Of a DNA stretch of 64,000 bases, positions 8,376 to 16,392 are shown in pieces (positions within the stretch are counted from its first letter, which is position 1; each line of letters begins with the position of its first letter). The stretch covers positions 1-64,000 of the forward strand of contig NZ_CYGY02000072.1 in NCBI RefSeq assembly GCF_900007165.1. Direction: 5' to 3'. The position numbers were made by a program, and so were the translations under genes. Source of the stretch: Paraburkholderia piptadeniae. Its GTDB lineage: Bacteria; Pseudomonadota; Gammaproteobacteria; Burkholderiales; Burkholderiaceae. The notes under the pieces are model-generated. The model was not told the origin of the DNA, did not search any database, and saw only the letters and a list, made by a program, of their open reading frames with translations.

Positions 8376-8441
8376 CCGGCAGCTATCGCGGCCGGACGAG
8401 CAGAACGTAACCGCAGCCCTGTTCTACTGGAATGATCTGAA

Positions 8442-8585
8442 ATGAGCGCTTTGACCATTATTTTTTGCGTCTGGACCCTGCTGGCGTTGTGCGCGGTCTT
8501 CTTCATCCGCGGCGCGAGCGCGCGTATCGAACAGCCCGTCGAGGTGAAGGCGGCACGACCGTCGCGCTATTCGATCGCCGAGTAA
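8442..8585 (+). CDS. Small single-pass membrane protein
   Basis: A 47-residue ORF starts MSALTIIFCVWTLLALCAVF. Residues 4-23 form one clear membrane segment, followed by a basic cytoplasmic or periplasmic tail (IRGASARIEQ...RPSRYSIAE). It sits between the 8085 gene and a strong terminator-like hairpin, where a gene would be expected. The ribosome-binding site is weak (GGAA). Function is unknown. Confidence 0.55.
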   Translation: MSALTIIFCVWTLLALCAVFFIRGASARIEQPVEVKAARPSRYSIAE

Positions 8586-8600
8586 CCCTTACCTCACCCC

Positions 8601-8628
8601 GGCGAGGGCGCCCGTTGACGCCCTCGCC
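8601..8628 (+). terminator. Strong terminator-like hairpin
   Basis: GGCGAGGGCG (8601-8610) pairs perfectly with CGCCCTCGCC (8619-8628) around an 8-base loop, 15 bases after the stop of the small membrane protein. The downstream sequence is only moderately T-rich (CTCCTTTCGCTTT). Confidence 0.65.
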
Positions 8629-8640
8629 GCTCCTTTCGCT

Positions 8641-9163
8641 TTATCGCCATCGCTGGCCCATCGCGCGCAGCGTCGGCAGCAACGCCAACCCTTCCTGCGC
8701 AGCCGGCTCTGGCCAGCGCAAACGCTCGACGGTGATTTGCCGTCGCAGCGCCCCCCAAACGCATCGAGCGTATCGTGCCGTTCGCGGTCGATGAAACCGG
8801 CGTGCCCGGCGTCGATCAGCACGGTCGCGCGATCTGGAATCTGTGCGAGACAGTGCGTGAGCATCGGCTTCGATAGGCACCGCGCGTCCTTGCGCAACAC
8901 CAGCAGAAAAGTGATCGTCGTGTCGCGTCAGCGTGAACGTGCGTGAAAGGCTCGCGCGGATCGCAAGCAGCGCGCTCGCCGCGATGCCGAGCCGATGCCA
9001 GTCGGCAGGTCCGTCGCCAGCACGCCGGCAATCGTCGCCGCGAACGGCACGATACGGTCACGATGCCTTCGCGCGCCATCGCCGCGAACAATGCGGGCTT
9101 CGCGAGCTCATAGCCCGTGTGAATCAGGATCGTCGCGAGACAGGCGAGCGGAATCACGTTCAC
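8641..9163 (-). pseudogene. SulP-family anion transporter, truncated and frameshifted remnant
   Basis: Three minus-strand frames together spell the last third of a SulP transporter. IPLACLATILIHTGYELAKP (from 9163) resembles the last membrane segments. A second frame carries a STAS-like piece (KPMLTHCLAQIPDRATVLID). A third carries the end RQITVERLRWPEPAAQEGLA...MGQRWR with a stop at 8641. At least two or three frameshifts separate them and the N-terminal two thirds are absent. An intact SulP gene lies at 45774-47492. No transposon edge is visible, so decay by deletion is the simplest explanation. Confidence 0.75.
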
Positions 9164-9317
9164 TCGTGCTTGATCTTAGTCACTCGTGTCACGCTTGATC
9201 GGACTGTCGAAGACGTTCAAACGCTGGTGATGCACGTCGGCACCGCGCGCCGAGCGCTACAGCATTTCGATCTGCAAGCAAATGAACCGCAGCGATAGCG
9301 GTCCATTCGCACGTTCT

Positions 9318-9695
9318 TTATTGCGCGCTGACCTCGAACGAATCCACGCGATCGCGATAGAACGCTACGTGTTCCTTGATCGATGCAACGGCATCGTAGG
9401 GGCTTTCGTAGGTCCACACGGCATTGACCGAACGCTCGCCGCCGATGGGAATGCTGTAGTAGCTGCACTCGCCCTTGTACGGGCAATACGTCGAATGATC
9501 GGTGCGTTCGAGCAGCGACATGTCGACATCCTTGCGCGGAATGTAGAGCACCTCGGGATAGGACGCTTCGTGAAAGGAAAGCGCATCGTTGCTGTCCGCG
9601 ATCTTGCGCCCCGCCACGGACACGACGACGCGCGATCCGCTCTTTGCAATCGTGATGGGATGATCGGGGCCTGGCACCTTCACTGTCTTGTCCAT
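9318..9695 (-). CDS. DUF427 domain protein
   Basis: The 125-residue protein has the DUF427 signature: an N-terminal HPITI strand, VYIPRKDV-like YIPRKDVDM, the CPYKGECSYYSI motif and a final AWTYESPYD...KEHVAFY. These are small soluble beta-folds widespread in bacteria and of unknown biochemical function. AAAGGA upstream supports the MDKTVKV start over the longer in-frame version. It stands alone between the SulP remnant and a non-coding stretch. Confidence 0.85.
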   Translation of the reverse strand: MDKTVKVPGPDHPITIAKSGSRVVVSVAGRKIADSNDALSFHEASYPEVLYIPRKDVDMSLLERTDHSTYCPYKGECSYYSIPIGGERSVNAVWTYESPYDAVASIKEHVAFYRDRVDSFEVSAQ

Positions 9696-10218
9696 AACGG
9701 TCGTGTCCTTTCGATGAATGAGCGCGTGGCGGAGCGCCAAAGCGTCAGTCGAGTATGGACGCCCGCATTTCGAAGTCAAGGCAAGACCCTGTTCGGCGTA
9801 GCTTCTATGGCGCGCATCTGCGCGATTCGCGCACGATTCGTGTGCATATGCATCGACGAAATCGCCCGACAGGCAAGCGAATGCGTCCTGCCCGGCGTCG
9901 AAGCGGCCTCATTGTTTGAATTAGATAAATTGAGTGTTCAATTCCGCGGCATTTATCCCGCGATAGCAAGCCGTTAGCATGCTGGCCATGTGACCGGCCA
10001 TTTTTGCCGGCCGTGACAAGCTTACCGCTACGCTGCCTTGCAGCGTGCAGCCGCTCCGTTCGTTCGCCGCCAGGGCGCAACGACGCGCGGCGCATGCGTT
10101 TTCGCCCGCGCGCAAGTGGCCGCTTTTGCGGCTGCGGGCGGCCACCAGAAGCAGAACGTAAGGTTCTGTCTGTGCTATATGGCCGCTTCGAAGGGCCGTG
10201 CTTTGAAGAGGAGTCGAC
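9696..10218. other. Non-coding stretch with small hairpins
   Basis: This interval of about 520 bases has no convincing gene; overlapping frames on both strands are Arg/Ala-rich and lack ribosome-binding sites. It contains an AT-rich patch near 9915-9945 (probable promoter for the downstream gene). A GC-rich palindromic segment (CCGGCC..GCCGG) lies near 9990-10012, followed by a small stem (GCTGC..GCAGC) at about 10030-10045. Confidence 0.35.
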
Positions 10219-10806
10219 GTGAGCAGGATTGGAACTGCAACTGGTACTACGGCCGAACCCAGGCGTCCCGCCCACGCAAACCGGCGTAACAGTGCCGAAG
10301 TCGAACTGCGCCGCACACAGGCGCTTTATGCCGACGTCGGACGCGAGGCGGCAAGCGGCGGCTCGGCGCCCGCGAAGCCCGCTCTGCGCGATCCGTGGAC
10401 GACGACCATCTCGCGGCTAGGCAGGTCCCCTTCTCAGGAGACCAAGGCCGCATCGTCCGACAAATGCGACAACGGCGCCTGCGCAGCGCGCGCAGCTCGT
10501 CGCACGGGGAATGCCGAGCGCGCGAGGTCGCAGGCGACATCGGACGAACACAGCGCCGCTGTCATCACCTTCGTCGAACGGTTCGGTGCCAAGTCGGTTT
10601 CGATCACGTGGCGCGATTCGACGGCCGGTCGTTACACCGAGCAACTGTGGGTGCGCCGCATCGCGCGCTCGCGCGGCGTGTGCGCGCTGACGGGCGCGGA
10701 GATCGTGCGCGGCGATGCCGTCTATGGACCGTTCAGCCGTCCTTCGAGCCGCCCGCGCAACATGTCGCAGATGATTCTCGCCAAACTGCTCGACGACCTT
10801 GAGTGA
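10219..10806 (+). CDS. DUF3331 domain protein
   Basis: The 195-residue protein has a low-complexity polar N-terminal half rich in Ala, Arg and Ser. A DUF3331 domain follows from about residue 110 (VERFGAKSVSITWRDSTAGR...VCALTGAEIVRGDAVYGP). DUF3331 is largely confined to Burkholderiaceae and has no known function; the CALTG...GDAVY region suggests a small treble-clef-like or DNA/metal-binding fold, which is speculation. The start is GTG, supported by GAGGAG six bases upstream. It has no obvious operon partner. Confidence 0.8.
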   Translation: MSRIGTATGTTAEPRRPAHANRRNSAEVELRRTQALYADVGREAASGGSAPAKPALRDPWTTTISRLGRSPSQETKAASSDKCDNGACAARAARRTGNAERARSQATSDEHSAAVITFVERFGAKSVSITWRDSTAGRYTEQLWVRRIARSRGVCALTGAEIVRGDAVYGPFSRPSSRPRNMSQMILAKLLDDLE

Positions 10807-10989
10807 TGTGCTGCGCCCTCGAAGAAAAGTAGTCTGCCCTTCCGAAGGTTGCAGACGCAGCGGTCCGCAATTGCTTTGAATACGCGCGTCAGCATCAATG
10901 GGACACAGTGAAGTGCGGATCAGCGGCGCGCGGCAGGGAATCGTACAATGTGTGCGCCCTGTCTTCGTCCTCGACCGTTCACACCCAAC

Positions 10990-11538
10990 ATGCTTTCGCA
11001 CGAACCGCTTCAGAAGCTCGACATCATCGCGCCCGATCAGTTCGGCGCGCATCTTCCCGCGCACGTCGCCGCATCGATTACAGGCCGCGACATCGTCGTA
11101 TTCTCCGTCACCGACGATGCATCGGATACCGCCGACTTCAGCGCCCGCTACGGCTTTCCGATGGAAGACTGCGCGAACACGATCGTCGTTCGCTACAAGA
11201 AGGATGGCGGCGAGCATCTCGCCGCGCTGGTGACGCTCGGATCGCTGCGCATCGACGTGAACGGCGCGGTGAAGGCTGCGCTCGGCGCAAAGCGCATTTC
11301 GTTCGCGCAGCGCGAGGTCGCGACGGAACAGAGCGCAATGGAGTTCGGCGGCATTACCGCATTCGGTTTGCCTGCGGGCTGGCGGGTTCTCGTCGATGCC
11401 GCCGTAATGGAGCGTCAGCAGGTAGTGATGGGCGCAGGCATTCGCAAGGCGAAACTGCTGCTCGCGCCCGCCGTGCTCGAGCAACTCGAGACGGTTGAAA
11501 TCGCCCGATTGACGTTGCCGCCCGGCGAGACCGCATGA
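10990..11538 (+). CDS. YbaK/ProRS-associated (aminoacyl-tRNA deacylase-like) domain protein
   Basis: The 182-residue protein belongs to the YbaK/EbsC/INS fold family, whose characterised members hydrolyse mischarged tRNAs (for example Cys-tRNAPro). Family landmarks include TIVVRYKKDGGEHLAALV, the central FGGITAFGLP motif and a GAGIRKAKLLL end. It is slightly longer at the N-terminus than E. coli YbaK, and substrate specificity cannot be read from the sequence. The start MLSHEPLQ is preferred; a longer in-frame option adds a Pro/Cys-rich stretch. Confidence 0.82.
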   Translation: MLSHEPLQKLDIIAPDQFGAHLPAHVAASITGRDIVVFSVTDDASDTADFSARYGFPMEDCANTIVVRYKKDGGEHLAALVTLGSLRIDVNGAVKAALGAKRISFAQREVATEQSAMEFGGITAFGLPAGWRVLVDAAVMERQQVVMGAGIRKAKLLLAPAVLEQLETVEIARLTLPPGETA

Positions 11539-11699
11539 CGCAGTCAAGCGCTTGAATTTGCAACGTTATCCCGGCAAGCAGACGCTATCGCCTTCGCGCA
11601 CTGAACGGCAGACTGCATTCAATGCGCCGCGCGTTCAGTCCGCAATTCCAAGTGCAATCGAACGACCGCAATAGACTGCTATAAGGAAAAGAACGCCGC

Positions 11700-12299
11700 T
11701 CAGCCGAACAGCTTCGCCGCCGTCCTCGCGACAATCGCGCCCTGATGCCGCGCGCCCTCCAGATCGATCGCACTGGGTTGGCGCGAGCCGTCGCCCGATG
11801 CAATCGTCGTTGCGCCATACGGTGCGCCGCCGACGATCTCCGTCATGTTCATCATTCCCTGATGGCTGTACGGCAAGCCCACGATGATCAGCCCAAGGTG
11901 CATCAGATTCGTGATGACCGAGAAGAGCGTCGTCTCCTGCCCGCCATGCTGCGTCGCCGTCGATGAGAATGCCGCGCCCACTTTCCCGTTCAGCGCGCCG
12001 CGCATCCATAGTCCGCCCGTCTGATCGAGAAACGCGGCCATTTGCGACGAGATGCGTCCATAACGCGTCGGCGTGCCGACGACGATTGCATCGTATTGCT
12101 CGAGATCGGCCACGGTCGCGACGGGCGCCTGCTGATCGAGCTTGAAATGCGCATTCTTCGCGACTTCTTCGGGAACGGTCTCCGGCACGCGCTTGATGTC
12201 GACCTGCGCGCCCGCACTGCGCGCGCCTTCGGCCATTGCTTCGGCCATCTTTTCGATGTGCCCGTACGACGAGTAATAGAGAACGAGAACCTTGGCCAT
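11700..12299 (-). CDS. wrbA: NAD(P)H:quinone oxidoreductase, WrbA type
   Basis: The 199-residue flavodoxin-like enzyme reduces quinones by two electrons and protects against oxidative stress. The N-terminus MAKVLVLYYSSYGHIEKMAE is the FMN phosphate-binding segment of WrbA. GTPTRYG, TGGLWMRGAL and STATQHGGQE are further family motifs. Length matches E. coli WrbA (198). AGGAGA lies just upstream of the ATG. The gene is monocistronic by spacing. Confidence 0.95.
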   Translation of the reverse strand: MAKVLVLYYSSYGHIEKMAEAMAEGARSAGAQVDIKRVPETVPEEVAKNAHFKLDQQAPVATVADLEQYDAIVVGTPTRYGRISSQMAAFLDQTGGLWMRGALNGKVGAAFSSTATQHGGQETTLFSVITNLMHLGLIIVGLPYSHQGMMNMTEIVGGAPYGATTIASGDGSRQPSAIDLEGARHQGAIVARTAAKLFG

Positions 12300-12471
12300 T
12301 GCGATCTCCTGAGAAGAGGCGAAGCCGTCGCGCGCTTCGCGTTGAGAAGTAAGCATGTCATCTTGCCGTGCCGCTCACGATACTCCGGACGCGCATCGCA
12401 TGTCTCGCGAGGGTCCCTTTGCCGAGCAGTGCATTTGCCGTGCTTCGCACAGCGCCTTGCAATGCGCTTTC

Positions 12472-13191
12472 TCACTCGGGCGTCGGCTCGGCTTCCTTCG
12501 CGGACCAGCTGATGCTCGACACGCCCTTCTCCATGCTGATGCGGCTCGCCATCAGCTCGAGCTTCCCCTGGTCCTTTGGATGCATGCGCAACGTCGCCGT
12601 CACTTCGATACGCGTCGGATCGTCCTCGAAGTCCTGGCTCGTCAAGCTCTGAAACGACAAAGGCTGCGAGTACATCGAGTTCGACAGCAGCGTGCGTATG
12701 TGGATCTCATCCTGTTCGCGGCACACGACAGTCAGCACATACTCGCGCACGAGGTCTGCGTTCGACACGGGCGTCGCGTTGATCGCGCGGCTCACTTCGC
12801 GCAGCAGCGTATTGGTCGCGAGCACGACGATGGTGCCCGCGAGCGCGGGCCCGTAATGACCCGCGCCGCACAGCACGCCGACGGCGGCCGAGCACCACAG
12901 CGTGGCCGCCGTGTTGATGCCCTGGATCGATCCCTTGTCGCGCATGATCACGCCGCCGCCCAGAAAGCCGACGCCCGACACGACATACGCAGCAATCTGC
13001 GTGACGCCCGCGACGCCGTTGCCCGTCAGCATGCCGAGCGTGACGAACAGGCACGCGCCGCTCGCCACCAGCGTGATCGTGCGCAGCCCGGCCGTGCGCT
13101 GACGCATCTGCCGTTCCAGACCGATCGCGACGCCGCATGCAAACGCGGCAAGTAGCCGCCAGATGAAATCCGCTGCCATGTCGTTGTTCAC
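12472..13191 (-). CDS. MgtC/SapB family membrane protein
   Basis: The 239-residue protein has an N-terminal MgtC domain with four or five membrane segments and the family motifs GVAIGLERQMRQRTAGLRT and SGVGFLGGGVIMRDKGSIQG. A soluble C-terminal domain (residues about 150-239, ACT-like in MgtC) follows. MgtC proteins inhibit the F-type ATPase and support growth in low Mg2+ and inside host cells. The start is GTG (13191), with an alternative ATG at 13179; neither has a clear ribosome-binding site. No mgtB partner or known magnesium leader is present. Confidence 0.9.
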   Translation of the reverse strand: MNNDMAADFIWRLLAAFACGVAIGLERQMRQRTAGLRTITLVASGACLFVTLGMLTGNGVAGVTQIAAYVVSGVGFLGGGVIMRDKGSIQGINTAATLWCSAAVGVLCGAGHYGPALAGTIVVLATNTLLREVSRAINATPVSNADLVREYVLTVVCREQDEIHIRTLLSNSMYSQPLSFQSLTSQDFEDDPTRIEVTATLRMHPKDQGKLELMASRISMEKGVSSISWSAKEAEPTPE

Positions 13192-13537
13192 AAGCCGAAA
13201 GCCGTGGGCCGGGATGATGGGGACGCTATCCTGAAGCCGCCGTATTTCACTACTGTGTTACACGAATATGTTTGGCGGCTATGTCGCGCACCTGTCACGC
13301 TTCATCGCGCGCAAGGCGGCAAAGCCTCTGTGCGCCGAAGGCACGCGCCCGCCACTCGCTGAAGACGCGCGAGGCGACCTCACCATTTTTCGGCCCGTTC
13401 GACGGTCAGAGTTTCCGAACGACGACCGTTCCTGAGTCAAGTTTCCCGATTTGGCAAACGTTTGCGGATCGCATATCAAGTTCGCCGCGGCCGTGCCGAC
13501 AAACCGATGTAGCGTCAACGACTTCTGGGAGCGGTTC
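13192..13537. other. Divergent intergenic region, no gene seen
   Basis: This stretch of about 345 bases lies between the mgtC-type gene and the exported-protein operon. Overlapping frames here are unconvincing. It should carry both promoters; a moderately AT-rich patch at 13430-13500 lies in front of the operon. I found no clear TTCG-N16-TTCG (PIP) box, which would have indicated HrpB control. Confidence 0.35.
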
Positions 13538-13927
13538 GTGAAGCAGCTTGCGTTTTGTATGGTTCTCGTCGCGATGGCCGGTTGCGCGCAATTGCCCACG
13601 AACACGGCATCGCAGGCAGAAAAGCCGCCCGCGTCGACCGACCTCATCAGCTTCACGATTCCGCCCGATGCGCTCGGCGCCCGCGATCCGCAACTGTCGG
13701 CCGTGCTAGCCAAGGCGGGCGCGCTGGCCGCCTCGCAAAAGCAGCCGACGACGATCCTCGTCACCGCCCTCGGCCAGGACCTGCCGTATCTGAATCAGGC
13801 CATCTGGCGAGGCGTGCCGCCGCAGCATCCGGCGAAGATCAGCCTGGAGAACCTGACGGCGGGCGCGAACCAGCCGTATAGCGTGTCGATCAGGCCGACG
13901 TCCGCGACACCCTCTGCGACACCATGA
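13538..13927 (+). CDS. Lipoprotein, first gene of lytic-transglycosylase operon
   Basis: The 129-residue precursor has a lipoprotein signal MKQLAFCMVLVAMAGC (GTG start; GGGAG six bases upstream). The mature part shows an ordered segment around residues 68-112 (TTILVTALGQDLPYLNQAIW...KISLENLT) and ends in a Ser/Thr/Pro-rich tail. I do not recognise the family. The stop codon overlaps the next start in an ATGA, so the two proteins are translationally coupled. The neighbours suggest a role in the envelope, perhaps with an export apparatus. Confidence 0.75.
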   Translation: MKQLAFCMVLVAMAGCAQLPTNTASQAEKPPASTDLISFTIPPDALGARDPQLSAVLAKAGALAASQKQPTTILVTALGQDLPYLNQAIWRGVPPQHPAKISLENLTAGANQPYSVSIRPTSATPSATP

Positions 13928-14307
13928 AGGGAAGCATCGCCATGTTCAGGACCGCTCTCCTCGCGGCGAGCCTCGTGCTCGCCGGCCTAAACCAGGCCGC
14001 TCACGCCGGCCAGCCGGCCGTCGCCGGCACGCTGTCGGCAGGCAGCGCGAACGTTGCGCCGGGCATGTCCGGCGTGCCCGCTGCCGACAAGGTCTATCCG
14101 CCGCTGCCGACGCTTGCGATGCTGCCGCCCGTATCCGACGACGATGACGAGCCGGTCGTGCCGAAGCGCACCGCGAAAAAGCGCAAGGCGCGCGTCGTCG
14201 CCGACGTGAGGCCCACGGCGCCCGCCGCGCGCCTCATCGTCTCCGAGGCTTCGCGCACGTATCTGCGCTCGGTCGAAAAGCAGCTCGAACTCGCCATGGC
14301 GAAATAA
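13924..14307 (+). CDS. Exported protein of unknown function
   Basis: The 127-residue precursor has an N-terminal signal sequence (FRTALLAASLVLAGLNQAAHA, cleavage after AHA). A Gly/Pro/Ala-rich linker, an acidic patch (SDDDDEP), a very basic patch (KRTAKKRKARVV) and a C-terminal helix (YLRSVEKQLELAMAK) follow. The start overlaps the previous stop (ATGA). No family is recognised. The basic patch after an acidic one could mediate binding to cell wall or partner proteins. Confidence 0.7.
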   Translation: MKGSIAMFRTALLAASLVLAGLNQAAHAGQPAVAGTLSAGSANVAPGMSGVPAADKVYPPLPTLAMLPPVSDDDDEPVVPKRTAKKRKARVVADVRPTAPAARLIVSEASRTYLRSVEKQLELAMAK

Positions 14308-14327
14308 CCGCAACGGAGCGTCCTGTC

Positions 14328-14834
14328 GTGTCCACTCATGTGTCCACTCACCGGCTTCTTGCGAAGCGCCGCTCGCGCCATCTGCTCAAATGCGCGCTCG
14401 CCGCGCTCGCGCTATCCGCGTCGTCGCTGACATGCGACATCGCGCGCGCCGACGACTGCTTCGAACAGGCAGCCGCCTATCAGGGCGTCAATCCGCTGAT
14501 CCTGCGCGCGGTCGCGTGGCACGAATCGAAGGGCGACGCGAGCGCGATCAATCGCAACGCAAACGGCTCGATCGATGTCGGGCAATTGCAGATCAACTCC
14601 GTTCATTTCAGCGACCTGAAGCGCCTCGGCATTCCGCATCGCGCGCTCACCGATGCATGCGTGAACATCTATGTCGCCGCGTGGCTGATCAAGCAGAAGA
14701 TGGTGAAGTACGGGAACACGTGGCGCGCGATCGGCGCATATCACTCGGAGTCGCCGAAAGAGCGCGATTCCTACGCGCGCAGCATCCAGAAGATTCTCGT
14801 CGCATGGGGCGAACTGCTGCCCTCCGCGCGATGA
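14328..14834 (+). CDS. Specialised lytic transglycosylase (IagB/IpgF/VirB1-like)
   Basis: The 168-residue exported enzyme has a signal peptide within residues 1-42 (LLKCALAALALSASSL...ARA) and an SLT (goose-lysozyme-like) domain. The catalytic Glu lies in AWHESKGDASAINRNANGS, followed by DVGQLQINSVHF and a final GAYHSESPKERDSYA motif. This small single-domain form is typical of transglycosylases that open peptidoglycan for type III or IV secretion, type IV pili or conjugation, rather than housekeeping MltA-F. The start is GTG; ATG at 14340 is an alternative. No other secretion genes are in the window. Confidence 0.85.
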   Translation: MSTHVSTHRLLAKRRSRHLLKCALAALALSASSLTCDIARADDCFEQAAAYQGVNPLILRAVAWHESKGDASAINRNANGSIDVGQLQINSVHFSDLKRLGIPHRALTDACVNIYVAAWLIKQKMVKYGNTWRAIGAYHSESPKERDSYARSIQKILVAWGELLPSAR

Positions 14835-14873
14835 AGGCCGCGCTGAAGGCCGGTTAAGGCGCCTGTCACACGA

Positions 14874-15278
14874 CTATTTGCGTGACTTCGTGAGCCGGTG
14901 CCCGAGACCGAGATTGGTTGCGATCTGCCACGTATAGACACGCGAGTAGCTGACGCCGAACCGCGCGCGTATCAGTTCGCGCAGACGGTTGCTGGTCCAC
15001 GCGTCGGAGGGGAAACCGTGAACGCTCGCGGGCCCGCTCAACGCGGACGCGATCCATCGCATCGCGGCTTCGTCGAGTACCGACGAACGGCCGCCCACGC
15101 TCATCTGCCTCAACGAATCCAACCCGCCCTCGTTCAGCAGCGCGCGATATTTGCGCACGGTGTTTTCCGAGATGTGCAGTTGCGCGGCGACGTCGCTGAT
15201 CGACGCGCCTTCCATCAGCATCCTGCCCGCGGCGAGTCTGCGCATGACGGTCGGCAATTCTTCGTTTCGTGAAGGCAT
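14874..15278 (-). CDS. Helix-turn-helix protein resembling the N-terminal part of IS630-type transposases
   Basis: The 134-residue protein has an HTH (residues about 20-50: GASISDVAAQLHISENTVRK, then YRALLNEGGLDSL) followed by a winged-helix segment (NRLRELIRARFGVSYSRVYTWQIATNLGL). This two-part layout is that of the IS630/Tc1 transposase DNA-binding region, but there is no DDE catalytic domain and no adjacent inverted repeats, and the protein ends cleanly at RLTKSRK. It may be a domesticated regulator. It is convergent with the transglycosylase operon and borders a long AT-rich region. Confidence 0.75.
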   Translation of the reverse strand: MPSRNEELPTVMRRLAAGRMLMEGASISDVAAQLHISENTVRKYRALLNEGGLDSLRQMSVGGRSSVLDEAAMRWIASALSGPASVHGFPSDAWTSNRLRELIRARFGVSYSRVYTWQIATNLGLGHRLTKSRK

Positions 15279-15932
15279 GAGCGACCTCGTCGATGGTCAG
15301 AACACGAACGCCCGGGTCGCCAGACGACGGACATGGCGCAACAAATGCAAAGCATTTAAAAGACCGATATATCTTTAGAGACCGCCTGTGTCTCTCGCCC
15401 GTGAAATTTCATGAGCACCAGAAAATCATTTAGCGATTTTATTGCGGGATATCCAACAAAAGAAAATCTGTATCCATTTTTGTAAACAATAACCCGCCCT
15501 CGTATTTTTAGTGAGTTCGGATGTTTTCTTGAACTTACCGAAATCGTTTGCTAGCATGCTGTAACCATTACTGCATCGTATTGACTCGAGCCTCACGGCC
15601 CACACCCTGTACGTGTGTCTGCTCCGTTTTCATAAGAAGAACGTTGTGCGGCAATGCGTTTATTTCAGCGTGCAATACCTTAGCCGGCCGTCTATTGCAA
15701 GCCAGCCGGCATAATCCGTCGCGCCTGTTTTATTTGCTTTTTGAAAAGCGACGAGGGCTTGCTTTAAAAAACAAAATACGCATCGAGCAATTGAATTACA
15801 TCAGGCCATATTGGCAATAAAACAGTTTCGCTGATAAAAGGCAAAGCGGACTATTTGCACTATTTGCAACACGCCCGTCGCGCGGCATTCGATTCCTCGC
15901 GCGACGGCGAATTCTCACGCGTGGAGGGCAAC
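15279..15932. other. AT-rich non-coding island
   Basis: This 650-base stretch has markedly lower GC than its surroundings, with many A/T runs such as TTAAAAGACCGATATATC, ATTTTTAGTG and CTTTAAAAAACAAAATACG. Only tiny frames are present: a 24-codon frame at 15411 without a ribosome-binding site and a 90-codon Cys-rich frame at 15548 that looks spurious. It is consistent with a promoter zone silenced by an H-NS-like protein, or acquired DNA. GGAGGGC before 15933 is the next gene's ribosome-binding site. Confidence 0.6.
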
Positions 15933-16325
15933 ATGGAAGTGGAACGGGTTGAACGTATCGTCGTGGCGTTGCGACGCGCCGCCGAGCACGAGCGGCTCCT
16001 TACCTATCAGCGATTCCACGCGATGTTCGGCGCGAGCGATCCGCTCACTGCGCGCTATGACGCACTGGAGCGAGCGATTGCCTCGCTCGGGGAAGTATCG
16101 ACGATCGACTACGGCGTGCTGCTTGCGCTCAGCAACGGCCTGCCCGGCCCCGACTTCTTCCGCCGTTTCCAGAAGCATCGCTACAACGACTACGTGGCCG
16201 TGATGGGCCCGCCCATTCACCGGCAGTCGATCAAGCGCAAGCGGATGCTGGTGGAAGCGGAACGGCGCCGCGTGTACGACGACGCGAGACAAAAGGCAGC
16301 AAGCCACGCGACCGAAACAGCGTGA
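15933..16325 (+). CDS. Hypothetical protein
   Basis: The 130-residue soluble protein is mostly helical, with a charged N-terminus (MEVERVERIVVALRRAAEHE) and a very basic C-terminal part (RQSIKRKRMLVEAERRRVYDDARQ). A central segment reads YGVLLALSNGLPGPDFFRRFQKHRYNDYV (split here only for description). GGAGGGC supports the start. No family is recognised; nucleic-acid binding is possible from the charge alone. Confidence 0.6.
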   Translation: MEVERVERIVVALRRAAEHERLLTYQRFHAMFGASDPLTARYDALERAIASLGEVSTIDYGVLLALSNGLPGPDFFRRFQKHRYNDYVAVMGPPIHRQSIKRKRMLVEAERRRVYDDARQKAASHATETA

Positions 16326-16392
16326 CCACTAAAACCGCCACGGCCCCGCACAGGACGATTGGCCCATTCAACGCACGAAAGAGGAGTTTCAC

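Noticed and set aside
14874..15278. Complete insertion sequence around the HTH protein
   Set aside because: No DDE domain, terminal inverted repeats or target duplication could be seen.
15411..15485. A 24-codon frame (MSTRKSFSDF...) in the AT-rich island
   Set aside because: It lacks a ribosome-binding site and has chance-level length.
15548..15820. A 90-codon plus-strand frame in the AT-rich island
   Set aside because: It has a Cys-rich start, no ribosome-binding site and no coherent domain.
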